In this document: positions 57,987 to 64,000 of the stretch, piece by piece
Layout of the letters: each line of letters opens with the position of its first letter
Position numbering within the stretch: position 1 is the stretch's first letter
Assembly: GCA_032871835.1 (NCBI GenBank)
Contig: CM065300.1
Span: forward strand, 71,373,192 to 71,437,191
Length of the DNA stretch: 64,000 bases
Direction: 5' to 3'
From: Dipteronia dyeriana
Lineage: Eukaryota > Streptophyta > Magnoliopsida > Sapindales > Sapindaceae
Notes under the pieces: model-generated
The model's input: the letters and a program-made list of their open reading frames with translations, nothing else
Told to the model about the DNA's origin: nothing
Databases searched by the model: none
Position numbers and translations under genes: made by a program

Positions 57987-58893
57987 TGTTGACAGTGATT
58001 TTTGGATCACCTAAGATTGATCACGTGTTTAACAAGTTATTGTAAATTGGCAACGATGTTAAGAGAAAGATAGAAAAAAGTAGAGTATGCAAACACAAGT
58101 TTACGTGGTAAAACTCCAAGGCGGGGAAACATCCATGATTGCCGATGATGGCGAGAAAAATTCATTATGATGAAATTGTTACACATTATGTTCTTTTCTT
58201 TCTTGGTGTATCTTTTTTTTATGTCTATTTGTGTATCTTTTTTTGTGTGTTGTTATCTCTCTTTCTATAATAAGATTACGAGTCTATTTATATGTGCATA
58301 GAACCTTAATTCTTGTTATACAGATGAGGAAATGTGATGGTTTTTAATTATGATTGGTTACTTGTTGAAGTTGTCTTTGCCTTCTTTCCTGTTTCCGAGA
58401 TCTTGTGCATTAAAATAGAATCTTTGTAGGATTCTAGTTGAATAGTCTATTAAGAATTTTTTTTCCTGATTGGTGCGCAATCTTCTAGAAGAAGTGAGTT
58501 ATTACTTGGTTTAGACTCTCTGGTATGTAGGAGGAAAGAGTAATATTTCATTATTGGAATGTGTTTTTAGATTCCTTGTTTGAGTAAGATTGTTCTTCTT
58601 TGTATTTTAGTTATAGTTGCCTTTAATGTATCCCACGCGTTGTTTAACTGAGCAATTATCTAATCCTGACCAGACCTTTTATGTCCCGATCGAATGGTCT
58701 TTACCCGATCAAGTTGTCGCTTCTCGATCGGTTATTTTTCCCTACCATCTTAAGCAATCTCAATTGGGTCTTGAGATCAACTATTAATTGCTTTAGGTTG
58801 ATCTTTCCTGACTCTTGTGACGTGGCATATCTAATCATCGTGTTTTCAGCTGATCATGCTGACTTGTCATGCTATGAAAAAATCCCTATATCA
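57987..58893 (-). repeat. 5' LTR of the gypsy element
   Basis: On the plus strand it reads TGTTGACAGTG to CTATATCA. It matches 53874-54782 throughout, with scattered single-base differences. Confidence 0.85.
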
Positions 58894-59273
58894 GTATTTG
58901 TAATTTGTTTATCTTATATATTATTTTAGTCTAATAAAATAAAATGTAAAAGATAGATAGATTTATGTAATAAAATGAATCAAGTAATAAATAAAGATTA
59001 AAAATTAAAGATGTAAGAAAATAAAAAATAGATGAAAATATGAAGTGATGAATTATTTAATAAAAAGTGTGTAAGTGTAAATTAGATAAAAAAATATTGG
59101 CAAATAAATGAATTTTATTTACTTACGTAGATTTCAGTATTACATGATTGTCTTATTAAAAACCTTACCAATAAAAACCTAGTGTGATAAAAACTTGGTA
59201 AGGAAAAAAGAGTGCAATCGAATTACAAGTACTCAAGTACATGTACATGTACAATAAAAAAAATTAAAAAAAG
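58894..59273. other. Unassigned AT-rich DNA
   Basis: Continuation of the AT-rich flank of the gypsy insertion. A palindromic TACATGTACATGTA lies at 59239-59252. No gene. Confidence 0.4.
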
Positions 59274-60758
59274 GTGCACACACTCACATACATGCATTCT
59301 TAATTGTCTTGTGTTTATGTCTCATTGTTTATTTGTGTGCATTCACTCATAACCACACTTGCACTTCAAAATTGACTTAAGTATGGTGTAATTTGTTTCC
59401 TGTTGTTTGACCGGAAACTTCCGCACATACGCGACGGTGTGCTTTTCTGTAAGCGATAGTTGTTGTCTGATTTCCCCTGTTTTACTAAATCAACAGGTGG
59501 AAATAGTTGTTTTGAATCAAGAGGATTCGACAGTTGGTGATCGACGGTTAAGAACCGCCAAACTGAACTACCGTTTTCATGCTGAATTATCTGGAGCAAA
59601 TCGATGGTTGGCATTCAGTGGCAACTAATCGCCGAATTGCTCGATTTCTGAGTATTTTGGGTATTTCACTCTATTTCATTTTTGGACCCTATAAATACAC
59701 CATCTTTTCCCATTTCTGATTTAAGAACCCTGGATCATGAAATTGGTCTTCTAAGAGAGAGAGACAAGGTTTCTAGAGAGAGAAAGCTTCCAAGTTTCCA
59801 TTGATTCACTTTCCATAACACTTAATATGCATTTAATGTATTCCTCACTCATGGTCCTTCATCATTAGTCACTTGGTAAGTAGAACAAACATCATCTTCA
59901 TATATTGTTTTATTTCATTAATACATGCCATTTATTGCTCAAGTTATCAAATATTCATATTTATTGTATATCTAATGAATTTATGATATAATTGGGATTG
60001 TTTGTGATAGCTTGTATGATTAGGTTGTTCTTTAACCAAATAGCTAGGCCATAAATATTCATGCATGATCAATTGATGACAAGGTTGATAGATTTACATT
60101 TATTCATCTAGTCAAGCTTCATGAATGTTTAGGTGTGTTTAACTAACAATTAGGTTGTTAGAAATTCTGTACACATCCAATTAAGACCTCATGTATATGC
60201 ATAAATACATGTTTCGATAACTAGGTTGTTAAATTGCATTATAACATCTAATTAGATATTTTGTGTGTGGGCTTACATATTGTTGCATTTTGGATATTAT
60301 CATATATTCACTTAGACTATTTATTCTCTTCAATGAGTCAAAGTCGTGTGGCTACATGTGGTAGTTGTACAAGCAAGTGAAGTCTTTTAACCAAAGGTTT
60401 GTTGGCATGTATTTGTCAAGGCTTACTACTAAAGGCTTACGGGTAAGATAGATTGTGTTACAAACCTTGAGGTGTGACTAAGTTGTCAACTTAGGTTATA
60501 GATAATTATTCAAGTAGTGGAGTTCGGTGACTAGGTGGCTAGCGTGATTTGTCAAGTGAGTTTTTCCTAGTTGAAGGTTTCCTAAGCAAAAAAATCAAGT
60601 GTCCATTTATTTCCGTACTTTACATTTGATTTTTTGTTGTTTGTTTGTTGGGTTAATTGTGATAATTATTATCTAATAAAAAAAGTTGGTAAGTAATCGA
60701 TTTACAACTCGTTCACCCCCTTTAGGATGTATTTGACACACCCCTTGTATTTTTAACA
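59274..60758 (+). repeat. A-related LTR (subfamily F), 5' part missing
   Basis: It begins at TGCACACACTCAC, which lies inside the A LTR (compare 20427), and ends GTATTTTTAACA. It shares CTATAAATAC as TATA box (59689), CACTTGGTAAGTAGAACAAA at 59870-59889, the AAGTGAAGTCTT and GTGGAGTTCGG blocks and CGTTCACCCCCTTTAGG at the end. No primer site follows. It is a truncated solo LTR that borders a hAT pseudogene. Confidence 0.7.
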
Positions 60759-60759
60759 T

Positions 60760-61618
60760 GCACATCGTTGGTGAGAGAAATAACCCCCATATCAATAGAT
60801 ATTGTTGTTAAAAAACAAGGCAACAGAGCTAGTATTTACCGATGCATTATCTAATGTGGTAGAAAGGATACGTTGAGGTATTTCAAAAATTTGTAAAACA
60901 GAAACAATGATTTGATAAATATTTTTCACAGTATGTTAAAAATCCATAGGACGAAAATCAAGAATTCTTTTCTGTAACTTCCAATCAGAGTCTAAATGGT
61001 GTCTCGTGACACATAAATAGTTCTGTTTGGAATGTACGTTCCAAATATCGGAAGTTAGTGCAATAGAAACATTTAAATGCTGTAATTCAATGATCAAGTT
61101 TTCTTGTTGGGTGATTTTTTTTTTCAAATAGCTGCTATTGGTGTTTCTATAAACAACATTAAATTGGGGCTTATATGCTTTTTGGATAAATTGTTCATAA
61201 AAAACTTTGTCATTGAAATTAATCGGTTGATCAGTTTGTACGATGTAAAGTGCCATACAATCTCTAGTATATATGGAGTTATAACTCCACGTCGTAACGG
61301 ACTCATCTAGGTTCCATTGTAGTTGTGTCTAGCTTGTATTGTTTACATGTCCATGTTGAGCCATGCATTTGTCCATATGCCTTTACAAATGAATAATTCC
61401 AAACCTAAAACTACTATATAAAGCTTTACAAAACTTACAACTAGATTTTGTTGTGACCGTACCATCTGGTACGTCTTCTTTGTCAAACACTGCCATACAA
61501 CCGATGTTGTCTTTCTCGTTTTTGGACGTGATGTCGGTGTCGAGGCGGAATGTCCCACTATCGGTTGGATCGGTTCGGAAAGGTCAAAATCATTATTATC
61601 CATGTTAAGATTGTCCAA
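60760..61618 (-). pseudogene. hAT transposase, N-terminal half, broken
   Basis: On the minus strand ATG 61618 opens a part with acidic residues and KTRKTTSVVWQCLTKK. A BED-type zinc finger follows: CKFC, then HL-stop-RHMDKC, so the finger holds a stop. The region 61256-60936 is open and shows LPFNF-like QPINFNDKVFYEQF, LTSDIWNVHSKQNYLCVT and DSDWKLQKRILDF, blocks of plant hAT transposases. After another stop come TTLDNASVNT and an HQRCA block. There the gene is cut at the end of the LTR 59274-60758. The C-terminal dimerisation domain is absent. The enzyme cut and rejoined hAT elements; this copy cannot. Confidence 0.8.
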
Positions 61619-61639
61619 AAAAAAGGATGATTAAGATCT

Positions 61640-62995
61640 ATTTTCTGCAATGTAAATATTAACTCATTAATCAATAAATAACTAAACATAAAATCATGAC
61701 TATACTGATATGCTAAGTAAAAATATCAAAATTAATGACTTAGCATAAAATGATAAAAATACTAAGTAAAAATATTAAAATAAATAACTAAACATAAAAA
61801 TCATAAGTATACCAAGCAAAAATTTTAAAATAAATAATATACTAAGTAAAATTATTAAAATAATTAAATAAACATAAAGTCAGAAATATACAAAGTAAAA
61901 ATATTAAAACAAATTACTATAGATAAAATCATAAATATACTAATATGCTAAGAAAAAAATATATTAAAATTAATAACTTTGCATAATATCAAAAATATAC
62001 TGACAAAAAATATTAAAATAAATAACTAAATATAAAATCATAAATATACTAATATGCCAAACAAAAATATTAAAATTAATAATTAAACATAATATCAGAA
62101 ATATACTAACTAAAAATATTAAAATAAACAACTAAACATAAAATCATAAATATACTAATATGTTAAGAAAAAGTGTTAAAATTAATAACTAAGAATAAAA
62201 TCATAAATATTTTAAGAAAAAAAAATTAAAATAAAGAACTAATCATAAAATCACAAATATACTAATATATTAAGCAGAAATATTAAAATTAATAACTAAG
62301 AATAAAATCATAAATATTTAAAGAAAAAAAATATTAAAATAAATAACCAAACATAAAATCATAAATATATTAATATACTAAATATAAATATTAAATTTAA
62401 TAACTAAGTATAAAATCATAAATATACAACGCAAAAATATTAAAATAAATAATTAAACATAAAATTATAAATATACTAATACATTAAACACTGATATTAA
62501 AATTAATAAATAAATATAAAATTGTTAATATACTAAGTAAAAATATTAAAATAAATAATTAAATATAAAATCATAAATATACTAAATAAAAATATTAAAA
62601 TAATCGATTAAACATAAAATCAGAAATATACTAATATACTAAATTACTAAGAACAAATAATAAAGTTAATAATTAAGAAAAATATTTTTGCGTTGTATAA
62701 AGTTAATAATAAAGCTTAAATACTAATACACTAAACACTGATATTAAAATTACTAATATTTGTGCGTTGTATAAAGTTAATAATAAAGCTTAAATACTAA
62801 TACACTAAACACTGATATTAAAATTAATAAATATATATAAAAATTCATCATTTTGATTTTTGAATTTTTACCATAAATATATAAAATAAAATAAAGTACA
62901 TAATTTTATGTTTTATGAAGCATAAAGATATAAATTTATAAATCGAGTATAAGATTTAAATTTATAAATTGAGCATAAAAATTTAAATTAAAAAC
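61640..62995. repeat. AT-rich tandem array (unit about 50-60 bp)
   Basis: More than twenty degenerate copies of a unit containing CATAAAATCATAAATATAC, TAATATACTAAG and AAAATATTAAAATAA. A 74-bp higher-order duplication with GCGTTGTATAAAG stands at 62690-62837. It begins right upstream of the hAT transposase pseudogene and ends at the gypsy LTR at 63009. No coding capacity. Confidence 0.85.
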
Positions 62996-63008
62996 TATGC
63001 ATAAGTAT

Positions 63009-63925
63009 TGGAGACGGTGATTTTTGAATTAAGTAAAATTTGTCACGCGTCTAACAAATTAACACAAATCGATAATCAAACTAACACAAATCGATAATCA
63101 AACTATAAAGCAATGAGAGAAATTGAATGTTCAAAACTCAAAGTTTTAGGTGGAAACCCAAAAAGGGAAAAAAACCACGATTGCCGGAGGCGGCATGAGA
63201 AAAACTTCAATATGAATGTTTTTGATTACACACTTAACATTTCTTGCACTCTCGTATGTTTATTTTTCGTTAACCCCTTAAATGGTGTTTTTAGGGTTTA
63301 TTTATACCCGCATAGAATCATAATTCTTGGTGTACAAGTAAGGAAAGTTGTTGAGGTTTAATGAAACTCTGATTTGTTAGAGTCGTTTTATTCTTCTTTC
63401 TTGTTCTACATTGTTTATGTTCTGAACACATTAGATCTCTTGCCTAATCTGAACTCTGATATCTCTAAGAAAGTTTGTTTCCTTATCAGAGTATGTTCCA
63501 AGATACCTTATTTAAGTAAGACTTTTTCTTTAGGTATTTGAGTCGTTGTCGTATTGGATTCTATGTTGTCTACGTGTAGCTCAACTGACCATTTACCAGA
63601 CTCGACCAGTTCAACCATTTATCTACCAGACCCGACCAAACCAAACCACATTCTCCCCGACCAGTGATTCAATATCGACCTGAGGCCTTGACCTGACCAT
63701 CTTAAAAAACCCAATCGGGGTCATATTTACCTAGTCAATCTAATCACCATAGTTGAGTTATTTCCACCCGACCATTTAGGTAACCCTGACATGGTATTTT
63801 GAGGTTATCTTTGATCAATTTGGGTTGGTTTAGTCTAGTTGACTTTTGGTGACATGGCATCTTTGACTCCTGCACATTCGGGTAATCATGCTGACTTGTC
63901 TCTCTTTAAGATTTTATCAATAACA
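63009..63925 (-). mobile_element. LTR of a second gypsy element running off the window
   Basis: On the plus strand it reads TGGAGACGGTGATTTTTG to ATCAATAACA. It is related to the LTRs of the element 53874-58893 (GGTGATTTTTGAAT, the GAAAAAC and CATGCTGACTTGTC blocks) but clearly another subfamily. As the polypurine tract follows on the right, this is a 3' LTR of a minus-strand element. It holds several CCCGACCA-type words (63600-63770). Confidence 0.8.
63061..63104 (+). repeat. 22-bp perfect tandem duplication
   Basis: Two identical units starting AACACAAATCGATAATC (63061-63082 and 63083-63104) inside the gypsy LTR. They are absent at the same place of the related LTRs at 53874 and 57987. Confidence 0.95.
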
Positions 63926-64000
63926 ATACCCCCTTAAACATTCGAACCAAGTATCTCGTTCATCAAAAGGGACTCGCTTGGTAAGGTATGTTTAACTTGC
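63926..64000 (-). other. Polypurine tract and edge of the second gypsy element
   Basis: On the minus strand TTTAAGGGGGTAT (63926-63938) stands before the LTR start. The remaining bases are internal untranslated sequence, cut by the window end. Confidence 0.75.

Larger units (their letters stand above)
53874..58893 (-). mobile_element. gag-only Ty3-gypsy element (Tat-like)
   Basis: Two LTRs of 909 and 907 bp with TGTT...AACA ends flank 3.2 kb that holds a gag on the minus strand, a primer-site-like sequence after the 5' LTR (at 57984, reading down) and a polypurine tract before the 3' LTR (54783-54795). No protease, RT or integrase is seen. The flanks ATATT (53869-53873) and GTATT (58894-58898) fit a 5-bp duplication with one change. 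A gag-only element must use enzymes of relatives to move. Confidence 0.85.

Noticed and set aside
59274..60763. TGCAC on both sides of LTR F as target duplication
   Set aside because: The left TGCAC is part of the LTR sequence itself (GCACACACTCAC occurs inside the A LTR), so the match is chance and the LTR is truncated.

Overview
This window is nuclear DNA of a flowering plant, most likely a eudicot. The evidence is long LTR retrotransposons of plant Ty1-copia and Ty3-gypsy types with plant primer-binding sites, Tourist-type and hAT-type MITEs, an endogenous pararetrovirus (Caulimoviridae) and one intact intronless ATL-type RING-H2 gene with a plant TATA box. The species cannot be fixed from the sequence. 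The DNA is AT-rich and nearly all of it is transposon-derived. I see one intact cellular gene, no rRNA or tRNA gene and no CRISPR array.

Layout. 1-1070: part of a family B LTR, minus strand. 2290-12293: a decayed copia element (C) with both LTRs, a gag broken by stops and a pol without its protease. About 12728-16837: an old element with long terminal inverted repeats that has taken in two solo LTRs, one with a perfect 5-bp target duplication. 17300-19071: internal remnant of an A-family element (A') that shares its 3' LTR with the next element. 19072-37939: SIRE/Maximus-like copia element A. It is a stack of insertions: a PIF/Harbinger-type MITE sits in its 5' LTR (duplication TTA); a pol-less copia element B sits in its gag (22375-30457, duplication CACTT); and a hAT-type foldback MITE sits in B (28021-28554, duplication GTTGGAAA). 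Element B carries a gag and a separate 348-codon ORF that resembles the plant Transposase_32 family.

37940-39610: another A-related LTR. About 41144-42915: a probable Mutator-like non-autonomous element. 42916-48496: a pararetrovirus remnant (coat protein, protease, RT, RNase H and a following ORF) with many breaks and no movement-protein region in view. 49665-51176: TATA box, overlapping upstream ORF and the ATL43-like E3 ubiquitin ligase gene. 51679-52405: a hAT MITE. 53874-58893: a gag-only gypsy element on the minus strand. 59274-60758: a truncated A-related LTR. 60760-61618: the N-terminal half of a hAT transposase pseudogene. 61640-62995: an AT-rich tandem array. 63009-64000: LTR and first internal bases of a second minus-strand gypsy element.

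The elements do not form a pathway. The biology worth a second look is the nesting order, the pol-less element B with its second ORF, a splice-donor-like motif kept in four divergent A-family LTRs, microsatellite growth at LTR TATA boxes, the endogenous virus, and an upstream ORF that would overlap the ATL start codon.
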